64,000 bases of DNA from assembly GCA_964036155.1 (NCBI GenBank), contig OZ038423.1, positions 80,925,249 to 80,989,248 on the forward strand, given 5' to 3'. Under the pieces are notes generated by a model. That model was not told the origin of the DNA. It worked only from the letters and a program-made list of their open reading frames with translations, and searched no databases. Positions 1 through 11,338 of the stretch are shown piece by piece. The position numbers and the translations under genes are program-made. How positions within the stretch are numbered: the stretch's first letter is position 1; each line of letters starts with the position of its first letter. Origin of the DNA: Diploscapter coronatus (lineage: Eukaryota > Nematoda > Chromadorea > Rhabditida > Rhabditidae).

Positions 1-2670
1 AAGTACTCGATCTCGCACATCGTGAATTCCCTCAAATTTGACTCTTTTGGAAATTTTCGATTTTTAAAGATACATTTCAAGAAAGATCATAAAAATTGTG
101 AGGTTTTTCTTATAAAGATGAGCTTGCGTGCTACTAGTGGTATTTCATCAAGTTTTAGTCCGCTTCCGATAGAAATAAAACATTTGTAACTTTTTGGGAA
201 GTAATATACCGCTTAGAGCTTCTCGAAGATAAGAAAAATAATAGGGAAAATCTTACCGAACCCGAATCAGACCCTGCCTCGGGGAAATCTCGTTTCTGAA
301 GCCGAGACCGATTTGCGCCGCGGCGAAGGGCAACTTGCTCTGAGTTCCTCTTTTACTATTAATGAAAAATGGGGCAAAATGTTGACTCTATGTGAAATAA
401 TCAAATAAATGCCATAGAGATAAGGTTCATTATATGTTGACAAAAATGTCGTAATTACCACAATTCCAGATATAGAAAAGTTTACCTGATTGAACTCAAG
501 CAGTCTTTTGAAGTTGACGAAAATACCCTGTGCGGTTTCGGGCCGCAAAAATGCCTTTTCCTCCCCATTGGGGCCGATTTGCGTGGGGAACATCAGGTTG
601 AAAGCCACTGGCTCAGACACGTCGTTACCATTTATGGGTGATTTGAACTGGTACTTGGTGATCACCTGAAAATTTTAAAATAGCTATTTTTTTAAGAAAA
701 TTTAAAACCTGACGTTGCAATGTTATCGAATCGCATGAAGCGAGAGTGAATATTTTCGAAAGACGAAAAGAAGGCATGCTCTTTTTCTCTCACGATAAAG
801 TACAGTCTCATTGCATGCGGTTTGAAAACGTTGCAACGTCTGCTTAAAGCATGCTGATTTTTCAAGCTCATTTAGAAAATAAGGGATTTTTTTAAAAATT
901 GCAAACTTTTGGATACATGCTAAAAATATTTTTAAAAATGATAAGCGAAAAAGGATATTTTTTCGAAAAATTAGAAAAAAATTACCTCTTTCATATCTTT
1001 ATCGTCGAAACCCTCCAATCTCGCCAACACTTCTTGCAGCTCACTCTTCAAGTCAGCGCTAGTTTTCTTGTCCTGAAAGCAGACGTTGAGATGTTTTACA
1101 TCGCCAGATTTTTGATTTTTTTTTTGAATAAAAGAAAATTTGAAAAAAAGATTTTAAAAAAAAAATTTTTTTACCGCGAGCAGCTTCTCAATAGAGTTTT
1201 TGATGAGGTGGTCGGCCCGGAAGCAGTCGCCAGTTTTCACGTCTTTCACCATCCAATCAGAAAATCGCTCCAAGTGCCCGGAGGCTCTGAAAATATTTCA
1301 ATTTGTAAAAAAAAATTACAGAAAAACTCATTTACTCCACGAAAATGACATTTTCGTTGAGAATAGCGTCTTCTCCAAAGTCGCTCGCGGAACAAAAGTG
1401 TATCTTTTCGTGAGAGGAAAAGAAGACATGCTCTTTTCCTCTCTCGATATGACAGATTATTTTTCCGCAGATCGAGTTTGAAGAAGTCTGCTTCTAATAA
1501 ACATCTGCTTTTTCTTGCAAAATAAAAATAAAAAAATTACTTTAAGACGGGCTCGGGAGTCAAACAAGAGCAATCGACTTCCAGCATTTGGTCCTCGAGA
1601 ATAAAATGCTTGCGCCATTCCTTAAAATGGCAAACTTATAATAAATAAATAGTCAATTTGACAAGTCTCAAGAGGGCTCCTGTAAAATTTAGCATTTTTG
1701 GAAGCAATTTACCCTTAGGAATCGCATTTGCAATCTCCAAAAATGATCTGATACGTTTGTTTTGAAGAATCTTAAATGGTTAAAAAATTGAATAACACTA
1801 CGCAGGGTTTCAAAAACATAATTTAAAAACCAATGTAGTTAGTGCGAAACGTATTTATACCTGCACCAAATTAGCTTTTAGAGCTGCTCCCATCGGGCCG
1901 AAATCGTACAGGCCGGTTTGCGGACCGTAAATCGCGAAACTCGGCTCGAAAAAGAACCGTCGCTTTAGAAGATCGTCCAGTTTTGCTCGGTCAAAGGAAG
2001 CTTCGTGCGGTGCAAGGGCCACTTCAGCCTCTTCCAGCCACTTTTTGCGGTTCTTCAACTCGGAGATGGCGCGATCGAGTTGCTCCTTGGGCGAGTTGGA
2101 CTCCTGGAAATTATTTTTGCTATAAAAGATAAACTCTATATTATCGGAAAATAAAATTAAAAAAAAAACGAATTTAAAAATACCTTCAACTTCTTAACAA
2201 TGTCGCCATATTCTTTGACCGCTTCACGAAGTGGTGCTAGTTTCTGAAAAACTAAGGAGTTAAAGACTAATAATAAAATATTGAAAAATCGAAAATTACC
2301 GCATTAACTTCAGGACTAGCATATTTCCGCATATAGTCGGAAATCCGCTCGCGGATTTTCTGGGCCGAAGTCGAGGGACGCGGGTTTTTGCGCGGCGTAA
2401 TCGACACGTTCGGAGCGATTTGAGCCTGAAACTTGCAAAATTTCAAAAACTCCGAAAAATTCCAGTCAAGAAAATAGAACTTTCTTGAAAATTGTATTTT
2501 TTGTGATAATTTCACGTTTTTTAATCGCTTTCTATAAATAATTTTAAAAACTCGACCTTGAAAAACGGCGGCGTACAGAAACGCCTCGAAATTTCGAGTC
2601 GGCAGGGGCAAACTCGGAAAAGTTGCGAGTTTTCCGGAAACCGGCACCATCGCCACAGAATTCCGATCAT
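1..2670 (-). CDS. gars-1: Glycyl-tRNA synthetase, 5' part (runs off the window)
   Basis: Charges tRNA-Gly with glycine. Ten exons are readable on the minus strand: 2557-2670, 2300-2425, 2184-2243, 1861-2103, 1541-1620, 1175-1286, 986-1072, 486-665, 257-339, 1-30, with phase closing at every junction. The product opens with a 38-residue Arg/Cys-rich, acid-poor leader (MIGILWRW...) resembling a mitochondrial targeting peptide. A WHEP-like helical segment follows (APLREAV...LKNRKKWL), then the class II catalytic core: [21 protein letters not shown], motif 2 region [21 protein letters not shown] and [18 protein letters not shown]. The 3' half, including motif 3 and the anticodon-binding domain, lies beyond base 1. 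I chose the ATG at 2670 because it joins exon 2 in phase through a consensus AAG|GTCGAG donor. The other frame, starting inside exon 1 (ATG near 2650), would need a weaker donor. Intron 7 holds a foldback element. Identification is secure; the first exon is slightly less so. Confidence 0.93.
711..841. repeat. Foldback element, TTGCAACG-arm family, copy 1
   Basis: Imperfect inverted repeat within an intron of the glycyl-tRNA synthetase gene. The arms begin ACGTTGCAAYGTT and continue with CGCATGAA; the core has GGCATGCTCTTTTTCTCTC. Related copies lie at 36864-36994 and 47124-47272. Confidence 0.75.
1366..1494. repeat. Degenerate foldback element, GACCCGCAGAAAAATAG-arm family
   Basis: The right half (TTTTTCCGCAGATCGAGTTTG then AAGTCTG) matches the arms of clearer copies at 31374-31502 and 46589-46714; the left arm is eroded. 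The core AAGACATGCTCTTTTCCTCTC is nearly the same as that of the TTGCAACG-arm family although the outer arms differ. It lies in a glycyl-tRNA synthetase intron. Confidence 0.55.
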
Positions 2671-4016
2671 AACTTTGTCATAAAATACGCGAAATTACCC
2701 TGAAAATGAAAAATGAAAAATAAAGAAAATTCAAAAGATGCATAAAGTCGGCGTTTACACATGTGTAAAAGAGTAAATTGCGTACCCGAATGAAAAAGAT
2801 GAAAATAACGAGGTGATGCAATTTTCATGCAACTTGAATGTATTTTCTCCGTTTTCTATACAACAAGAAGATCAATTTATTGCAAAAAATATCCGAGTTT
2901 TTATCGGACTAAAAACAATAGTCTTTGAAAGAAAATGCGATTTTATAGAGAGAAAAAGCTAATCTAACCAGTTACTTTACACTTCAAAATTACAGGAAAA
3001 ATACGATGAGTTTTGAGAGAAAATGATTGATTTTTATCGTAGCCGCTCTTGGGAGTTTTCTCGCTTTGGGATATTTCGACCGCCACCGCGTTTTTGAGAT
3101 TGAGATCCTGAAAATGAATTTTTTAGAAAATAAAAAAATCAAAGTCACTCGTAGGAATAGGAAAAAATCTAAACACATACACTTAATTTAGGGCAACATT
3201 TTATCAAATAACATCATACGAAGGTATCTTATGCAAAATTTAATGTTAACAATACCTAAAAATTGAATATATTAGCACTCCAAATTTGAATCCATGCACT
3301 AATTTTATTCGTATCTACATTTTATAGCTAGCAAACTAGGGCATATTTTTTTAAATGAAAGAATACAGATGTACAAAAGCCTAAACATCGAATTCAGCCA
3401 ATAAACAGGTGTACTCACATTGGGTAAGACAGGTAGAAGGAGGGCTAAGTTGAGGGGAGGAGTGTCTCGCATTCAAAACCCACCACCCGCAGCGAGTGCG
3501 GCTGCTAAGTCAGTGTTCGAGGCCGGTCCATAGCCCCAAACTCGACCACCCCCGCGGCGCTCCACGTCAAAACCGTCGTAGTTCTGAATTGCTTGATATG
3601 CAGGGCTATGAATGTTTAGACACGCGCGCGCGAATATACACGCATAACGAGATAGTGTGTATTTTGGAGAAAGAGAGAGAAAAGAGCATGTTCTCTCTCT
3701 CGAAAATGCATACTATCTCATTATGAGTGTATACTCGCGCGCGTGTCTAAACATTTACAGCCCTGTTAATATGTTTCAAAAGAAGTGATAGTGATTTGTA
3801 TGCCTAACGAAACTGTTTTGCTTGGGGTTTATATTATATTGATAAAAGAATCACGAAATTTTATCCGTTTTTCATCTAATCTGATGAAGATCAGCTTTTC
3901 AAATTAGTTAGCTATGCTTATAGTTTTGTAATTATGCTTCAAGAAAATATTGCATAATTTAATACGAAACATAGTGTGGTAGTTTGAAACGGGGTATTTT
4001 ATAGATTTAGTTTAAT
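2671..4016. other. Spacer between glycyl-tRNA synthetase and the neuropeptide gene
   Basis: AT-rich spacer holding the upstream region of the synthetase and the 3' flank of the neuropeptide gene. One stretch at about 2966-3107 (-) has an acceptor and an open frame to a stop, but no partner exon was found. The only clear structure is the foldback at 3601-3765. Confidence 0.6.
3601..3765. repeat. 165-bp foldback element with CAGGGCTRTRAATG termini
   Basis: Near-perfect inverted repeat: CAGGGCTATGAATGTTTAG at the left and the reverse complement of CAGGGCTGTAAATGTTTAG at the right. GCGC-alternating DNA and a GAGATAGTRTG motif lie inside, then a purine-rich arm and its pyrimidine-rich partner around the core AAAGAGCATGTTCTCTC. 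Confidence 0.85.
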
Positions 4017-7000
4017 TCATACAAATTTGATTACCCAAGGATTATTCCTCTTCTCATCGAAGAAGGCTCTGGCTCCGCCTCTTTTCTGGGGGATGAAGGC
4101 GCGCGCGCCGCCCCTCGCTTCGAAGTTAAACGGGCGGCCGCCACCACGTTTTTCTTCTGCAATTTTTGGAATTTGTTGGTTTTTCTTCGAATTTTGTCGA
4201 TTTAAAAAATTTGATTGATTTTTTTCGTTGTTTTGATTTGATCAATTTTTACCCTCAGTCATATATTCTTCTCGATAATCACCCTTCTCGTCAATAGGCA
4301 AGATCGTTCGCTTAGCATCAGGATTGAACATCGCTCTGGCTCCGCCCCTTTCTTGGATCTGGAATCAAATTCTATGAAATTTCTAAATTTTGCAAGTGCG
4401 GTACGGTTTTTTTATTTTTGCAAACTGGCACGATTTTCCTACCTGGTGGAACGACCTGGCTCCACCTCTTTTATCAGTTAGGAAGGCTCGAGCTCCGCCC
4501 CTTTTCCCAAAGGAATTCGAAATCGGGGCTTGGGCCTGATCCTCAGCGAGAGAGGAGCCTAAAATAATCGATAGATAGGTTTTTAAAAGATATTTTCGGC
4601 TATTTTCTTAAATTTGTATACTAATTTCGTGTCGTTTTATTATTTAGGGTAAAATAATGTCATTTTTAATCATATATTTTAGTTTATTCGCTCATCTTTT
4701 GCCTAAATAAATTATTTGAAGATGACAAATGGCTGTTTCGATGCTAAATTCGGTCGAATCAATGCTAAGTTTTTCTTTTGAAGAAACGCATGAAGCGTCT
4801 TGAAAAATGTGCAAATTCAGTGATCCCTTGGGGAAAGATGATGTAAGGTTGAAAAGACAATGGCACTAGAGATATTGGAAATTTCACTAACCTTATGTTA
4901 TAAGATAGAAAAGAAAACCGTTTGGAATATATTATATATACTTTTCTGAGGAAAATGGCTAATATCCCTGAATGAAAAAACGCTTTAAAAATGAGAATTC
5001 AAAAGTCAAAGATTTGAAAATTTTGTGGGCGAAACGCGCGCAAAATTTCTCATGCATTTTGCATAAATTTGCTAGAGTTTGCAAATTTTATGTTTCAACA
5101 AAAAGGCCACTGCAATTCGTTTTGATTTAGATATTAATAAGCTTAAAACCTGCCTAATATCACCTTGTAAACTTGAAATAGGCGATATGGTGTGAATTAG
5201 TTAATTTAGATATTTTGATAAATTTAGACTAAACCAATATCACCAGTTAAATACATACAGGTGATCTAACATTAGTTAATTAGTACGATTTCATCATTTC
5301 AAATTAGTACTTCCTGGATTTTTATTTTCCAGCTGACTTGGAATTTACATATTTGAATATATAATTAGGGTTTTTTTTTGTTAATCTTGTTTGTTCCGGA
5401 CTTTTGCAAAGTTTCCATTCGGAAGACTTTGCCGTTCTTTCTTTTTTTGCTAAATTGCATCATTCAAAGGCTTTCCGTTCTAATTTTTCCCACGCTTTAG
5501 CTTAGGATTACCAGAACAAAATGATGAATGCAAGTCCAGATAAAGAAGAACTGAAGGAAACTCAAAAGATCCAAAAATTGTTTCTTCGAAAATACTTGTC
5601 AACTTACCAGAATGTTTCCTGAACATCAAAAACAGGCTTCAGTGTCTATGCTTAAAGATAGCACATGTTAAAAAAGAAAAGAAATCCGCCCGAAAATTGA
5701 CTCCCACCAACTTACCGATGAAATGTGCGGGGGCGAGTTTTGAAAGTTTTGAAATCCCTAGAAAACAAGGGCGGCATTTCATGGAATTTTCGTGAACCCG
5801 TCGAAAAAAAGATGAAATTTCGCTGACAATTTTATTACGCGTCGTTCCCGAAATTGGCCTGTCAAGAATGAGAAGGGTAAATGCGATATCCGGATCGTTT
5901 TCTTTGTCTATGCTTCAACATATGGAGAGCATTTTTAGGATGTATCAAATAAAGCAAATGTCTTATCCAGACAACGTGAGCTTGGAAAAGTTAAAATAAA
6001 AAGATTTGCCGAATTTCGAGAGATCTTTTGAGATCCAAGGTTTATGTAATTTTTTGAAGCTGACTATTTTAGAACGAATAGTTTAGATCTAATTATATCG
6101 CTGTTTGAAAGTTCACTAAAGGTTTAATGAAGATCAGCTGTTGTGGGCAAGATAAAGTTTGTTTCGAAAATTTCAATTTTTTCGGCAAAAAAATCTGAAA
6201 TTTTCTGATTTCAGAAAGATTTTCTAATAGATGTAGAACCCCATCCTTAAATAAGGGGTTGGGTGGACTAAAGATGACTCGACATAAATAAGGAAGTCGA
6301 CAAAAATAAAAAATCTGCACAATCTGCATTTCAAATCAAAACGCTTCTTGAAATAAATTTCTTTTTCTTTTTCTTCTGCAAATCTTGAAGAAACGAGGTT
6401 TTGGAACAAACCACAAGTTTTGAGTAGAACTAAAATATATTTAGACAACGATAAGTATTCATCAGTACTCCTATAGATTAATGAAATCATCCGAATTGTC
6501 CTGAAACAGACTTGAAATGTATTTTTTCGTATCCTTGGCGAAAAGTATACAAAGTTTTCATTGAAAAACCCTCGACTCCACATTTTCTAGTTTTATTGAA
6601 TTACCCCAGAAAATTGGTTGACTAGAATGACGAGACGTGGGTTTTGTCGATCAAAGTTGGATTGTTAAGCCTTGAATTTTAGGTAAGTATACTTATGTCT
6701 CATAAAACTTCAGGTAAGTATGCATTTTTGATTAACAAGGTTCTGAGGAGCACTGGGCTAAAATAAACTCGACCCCAAACCTAATTTCCAGGTGGTTTTG
6801 TCAGAAAACATAAATATTTTCACCGAGCACAAGAAAAGCCTCGAATCAGATACATTTTTACTAGGAGAGCAGGTAAAAATAGAATGAAAAATTTCTGATA
6901 TAGACAGTTATTATTATATCACGTCCAGAAAAAGTATGGGTAAATTTAGCGTTTTTTGGGTTCTTTTTTCGAAAATTGCTCATCATGGAAATGACATATG

Positions 7001-8887
7001 AGAGCGTTCAGGCTTTATTCTTCTAATTTTCTGAAAAGCTATCTGCCAAAACCAAAAATTCAGACGAGTTTCCTGGAAACCCTAAGAATTATTTATTCGA
7101 AAGCAGGTCAAAACATAGTTTGAAATCTCGAAGTTTAACATATTCAGTAGCAAAACCATCGATTTTTTACGTCATCATTTACGAAATAACATTTTTTGCA
7201 AGTACTCTGACATTTTTGACCCAAAATAATCGAAAATTCTACGATACTACAACGCTGTTTTTTCGATATTTCTGCAATTAATTTCTTAGAGTGCACGTCC
7301 TAAGGTTTAGGGGGTCATAAAAACCTGACTTTTCCTGCAAAATTCAGGGTTAACTACTCGAGGAATTTCTATGAATGAATGGATGAAGCTTTACTTTTCC
7401 GAACGCACGGCTCTTTTCTAGCCTTTTGAATAAGACAGGGACGTCAGAAAATCAAATTTTTGCCCAAGGTAAACGAATTTCGCGAATCTGACAAATTTTC
7501 CAGATTTCAAAAGAGAGAACATCACTTGAAAAGACGGAGAACGTATACGGGTATTTTTAGCAAATTCGAGAAATTTCATGATCAGTAGATCGAAATTGTA
7601 CGAAAATGATGCTTGAATTTTTCCCAGCTTCAAGATATCACGTCACATTTTGGAGGAATATTGCTATGATTGTTTTTACTTGTCGCGTTGTTAAAAATAA
7701 TCGCTATCGAAATTATTATGCATCTAGGTTTCAAAGTATCCTGCCATTAAAAATTTAGACCACATCCCCTATTGGGAACTGACCAACTCGGAACTTTTTA
7801 TGAATAGGCGTTCCTGAGTGGATTAACAAAATAGTTCCGAATTGGTCAATTCCCAATAGGGGTGTGCCGAATTTAGAGATGATATAACAATTACACTTTT
7901 ATTATGAGCCTATTTTGAAACCAATTAAGACCAATTTTAGATCGATTTTATGATCTCCAAAATTTTACGACTGATGCACCGTATTTTGAACCTGGTTCTG
8001 GCTAAATTTCGAGTGGGTTTGTTCAATCTATTTCTCCCTAGTAAAAAACACTTCCACCTTTCATTGGATTTTCCGAAAATTCGTTTCCCAGTCCTACAAA
8101 AATTGGTCAAGTCCCGAAAAATTCGCGCTTTTCTGAATGACGTAGGATGAGGAAAAATGGACTTGTTTAGAGAAAATAGGAAATGAAGAGATAAAGGAAA
8201 AAAGAAAGAAAGAAAAAAGACTGATCTCTAAAAGATGCCAATGTAGCCGAGTAACTAAAGCGCTAGAACGACCCCTGGGGATTTGACAAAAGATATCTCG
8301 ATTTTTCGAGAATATAGCAATGAGACAAAAGTAAGAAAGGGGAATTTTGACGAAGATCAGGCTTAAAATATGAGTTATGATCAGGGCTGTCGACAAAAAT
8401 TTCCGTCGAATGTTTACAAACACTCGTCACATGATAAAACATGGGAAGCACAAGAGTGGTTATGATATTGCGCATGTTATATTAGACAAGGATTTAACTG
8501 ACGACAGTCTGGTTATGATGACGATGTGATATTATAGATAGGATCATCCAATATTTCGTTAGAATTTTAGAAATTTTATACTACCTGGATGCATAGCATT
8601 ATCGTATCGAATTTAATTATTTCTGTTCTGATTATTATACTTAAAACCTATTTCAATCAAGTTATCAAAAAGCTATGTCGATTTGACGCTTCTATAATGA
8701 AAGGTCCAATAAAATGATAAGATATCGATGTTCTAATTGGAGAAATAGAAATCATGTCAAATGTTATTTCAAACTATAGCTCTTGTAATGGTAAAGTTAA
8801 TAAATTAAAATATTGATTCATCATTTTTTAATTAGAAAAAAACTTACCGAAGAACACAGCTACAGTGACCAATAGAAGTCGCGTCAT
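4017..8887 (-). CDS. nlp-21: NLP-21-like (GGARAF) neuropeptide precursor
   Basis: Four exons: 8848-8887, 4443-4558, 4253-4358, 4017-4156 (402 nt, 133 aa). Exon 1 encodes most of a signal peptide (MTRLLLVTVAVFF), completed in exon 2 as GSSLA, with a likely cut before EDQ. After GKR or other basic sites the precursor releases GGARAFLTD, GGARSFHQIQE, GGARAMFNPDA, GGGRPFNFEA, GGARAFIPQ and GGARAFFDE, plus a spacer beginning TILPIDE and a C-terminal NNPWVIKFV. Two junctions use a single Arg (QE-R-GGARAM, EA-R-GGARAF) instead of KR. GGARxF/M peptides are characteristic of C. elegans NLP-21. Exon 1 joins exon 2 across a 4289-bp intron; phase (1) and the completed signal peptide both support this, but an unseen intermediate exon cannot be excluded. 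Peptides are not amidated: a Gly follows only at GKR in the first spacer. Confidence 0.88.
4559..8847 (-). other. 4.3-kb first intron of the neuropeptide gene
   Basis: AT-rich, with no convincing exon on either strand. It contains the 106-bp foldback at 7761-7866. A tRNA-like string near 8230 was examined and rejected. Its length against the other introns of this gene (under 100 bp to about 290 bp) makes it a candidate for internal regulatory sites, but I see no specific one. Confidence 0.6.
7761..7866. repeat. Foldback element, CACATCCCCTATTGGGAA arms
   Basis: Inverted arms of about 34 bp (CACATCCCCTATTGGGAACT... and ...AGTTCC then TTCCCAATAGGGGTGTG) around an unrelated loop of about 35 bp. 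It lies in the first intron of the neuropeptide gene. No second copy was noticed here. Confidence 0.8.
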
Positions 8888-9901
8888 TTTCTCTCCGTCA
8901 AATTCGAGCCGACTTTGCCCAACGTAGTGCTGCACTCAAGTGAATTTCCCAAATCCCTTAACTTTCTCCGCTCAGAGCCGAGAGGGCGGGGCCTAAAGCC
9001 ACTCCCTTTAAAGGCAGAGGGGGATTCTTGATCTATGAAGATGTGTTGTAGGATAGGAGCGGTAAAATGGTTTGAATATTTTAAAACTTCGGATATTTTG
9101 ATATGTGATGAAGAATAGGGCTTGAAAAATGGTCTGAATATTTAAAAAATGTGAGGATCTTCAGAGATATGATAAAGCATGGATAGAAAATGATCTGGAT
9201 AAATAGAAAAGAGCCTTTATATTTTTGTTGTGGGATTTGGAATGACTTGATTATATGGTAAAGGGTAGGATAACAAAACAGGCTGATATGACGTTATTTA
9301 TATTTGGGCATATGGGAAATCTCCGAGGATTTAAGGGTGGGTATTAATGATGCGTGCGCTCGGAAAGTATGTGTGAGGAAGATCATTATTCGAAAAGATG
9401 ATATATTTTGTTTTGGTGAAGATTTTTGTATTTCTGACGATAAGCTTACAATTTTATTTAAATTATGTTCCAAAATACTACTTCATCGCAGCAATTTATT
9501 ATTATTGCAATATCTTATCCAGGGCTGTCTTAAGCTCGAAAAAAATCGAGCTTTAACTTAACTTGAGCTGTGAAGAATTTTCGCAGTCGAACTTGAACTT
9601 CCAATAAGTTCGAAGTTCCGTTCCGACAGCCCTGATCTTACTCTTTCGCTCCTTATCAATATTTTTACTTTACTCTAATCTTACTATTCTATTATTCTAG
9701 TAAAAGTACCCAAAGTAGCCTTTATTCTCAATATCAGAGTATCAGATAGATTGTGGAAGAGATAATGATGAAGAGATAAAATGACAATAAAGCAAGACTT
9801 GCCAGAAGGGGTATCGCTTTTAAATGTGGCAAACCGGATATGTGAAATCTCCCATTGGCAATGTCAATGTCAATGCCATTCATTCTATCACTTGTTGTCT
9901 A
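8888..9901. promoter_or_regulatory. Divergent intergenic region, nlp-21-like / MIG-18-like genes
   Basis: Head-to-head spacer of 1 kb that must hold the promoters of both neighbours. A short GC-rich patch (GAGGGCGGGGCC near 8973) lies about 90 bp upstream of the neuropeptide start. The foldback at 9520-9634 occupies the half nearest the secreted-protein gene. No TATA box was assigned. Confidence 0.4.
9520..9634. repeat. Foldback element, CAGGGCTGTC termini
   Basis: Terminal CAGGGCTGTC is mirrored by GACAGCCCTG. Inside are nested complements (AAGCTCGA/TCGAGCTT and AAGTTCGAAGTT against AACTTGAACTT). The terminal CAGGGCT resembles that of the element at 3601-3765. Confidence 0.75.
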
Positions 9902-11338
9902 ATGGACATCATCAAACTTATCATTCTATTGATATCGATTAGCTTTTCCCTAAGTTGGGCTAAGTCTTCAGAAGCTTCGAAATCTGAAGAAGACGGGAAT
10001 GTCGAGGTTCTACCAGGTGAGTGTAAACATTTTTAACATGTTTTTCTTCTTCCGAAGTTCTAGAAACTTCCTATAAGCTTGCATGTGGGGTTGATATAAC
10101 TTCACAGAATTTGGAAGTTATAAAAAAAAAAAAACGATCCCTTGTAGTTCCTATCCTCTTTTTTTGAAAATAGCACGGGAAAGAGGAGAAAAAAGGTGCG
10201 GACTATAGCAGGGTGCTGGTGCGAAGAGGACGGGAACTACAGTGGGCCTAAATACTTGAAAAAAATTGAAGGTCATCCCTGCGATTGTCGGGACTGGTAT
10301 GGTATGTGCAGGCAAATCGGAGAGAAATGGACCGACGATGACACCTGGGTCTACCAATGCAACGATAGAGGGTGCCATATTGTTGTTATCAAACTTTTTG
10401 ATTAGCTACCATTTCCAGAACCGACGCACCATTGGTAGCTTGCGAGACGAAGACCGGCGATGAGGTCCCAATCGGTCAAAATCGAACCATCAATGCGTTG
10501 TGGTACAGTTGCAAGGGAGACGACTTCAAGGTCAAGTATGAAGAAGGTTGGAGCACCATTTTGGCACCATTTGGTAACTCAGCAACTTAGAACCCCACTG
10601 TACCATGAATGATACCAATGGCAAGGCTGGGGGAATTCAAAGGATCGGCCAGAACCAAAGAGAAGGCAGGTTCGATTGGTTATGCCTGGAGACGGGTAGA
10701 TGGGTCGTTGGTAACTCAAGTTTGAAAATTCTGAATTTTCGCAAATCTTTTTTTAGGGTGCTACTACAAAAATGAAACGAATCACGATGTTTATCTGAAA
10801 ATCGGAGAAACCGGGTACAATGGGTTGGTCAAGCATGTCTGCGATAGATACAAGGACTATCCGGGCTTGGTCCAGTATTATGCTCAGGTTATTTCTACTT
10901 TTTTAAATATGTTTTTAGTTTTAAGGTAAAGAGTATCGTTGATTGAAAAGAGCCGATATTCATTCCGCAAATTAGAAATCGAATTTTGGAGAGAAATAGT
11001 CACGTAGAAGAGAAGAGAGAGACGAATAGCGCAATTTTTGGATATCGACGCGTTCTCTTCAATCAGTAATATCTTCAGATAAGAGAGGACGCCCATGTGA
11101 AGCAGCCTGCGAATAAAGGGAAAAACGGAAATCTACCCGAGCCGGGAGAAGAGAAAATCGGGAAAAAAGTTCGTGAGAAGGAGAAAAATGAATTCAACAA
11201 AAATGTTTTTTTTTCCAGATTGAAAGATGGCTGCATGAAACCGCGAATAATTTCATCAAGAATGGCGAAGTTCGGGTGAAAGTCAGATACCTACCGAAGT
11301 CGAGAAGGGCTTGGGAAGCAAGAACGCCGAGTTACTGA
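9902..11338 (+). CDS. Secreted Cys-rich protein, MIG-18/fibronectin type I-like
   Basis: Seven exons: 9902-10016, 10212-10371, 10419-10546, 10591-10710, 10757-10887, 11079-11168, 11219-11338 (864 nt, 287 aa). Exon 1 encodes a signal peptide (MDIIKLIILLISISFSLSWA). The mature protein has three or four repeats of the form C-x(n)-G-x-IGQN or IGE-x(n)-W-x-C-x(n)-GC, for example ETKTGDEVPIGQN...LWYSC, GGIQRIGQN...FDWLCLETGRW then GCYY, and VYLKIGETGYNG. I associate this spacing with the nematode MIG-18-like/fibronectin type I-like extracellular proteins; family assignment is from pattern memory. The last two exons add a basic hydrophilic tail rather than another Cys module. The acceptor of exon 2 (TATAGCAG at 10211) is the least certain junction. 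Intron 5 contains a foldback that ends seven bases before the acceptor. Confidence 0.75.
10933..11072. repeat. Foldback element, GATTGAAGAGA-terminus family, copy 1
   Basis: Terminal CGTTGATTGAAAAGAG is mirrored by CTCTTCAATCAG. The interior contains TTCCGCAAATTAGAAATCGA and GATATCGACGCGTTCTC, shared with copies at 13243-13390, 17279-17430, 39133-39273 and 44622-44725. It fills intron 5 of the secreted-protein gene. Confidence 0.85.

Noticed and set aside
2966..3107. Minus-strand stretch with acceptor and open frame to a stop (DLNLKNAVAVEISQSEK...)
   Set aside because: No partner exon, no recognised similarity and AT-rich flanks; it could be chance.
8232..8285. tRNA-like string with an A-box-like TAGCCGAGT
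   Set aside because: No B box (GGTTCGA), no acceptor stem and no anticodon arm could be formed.
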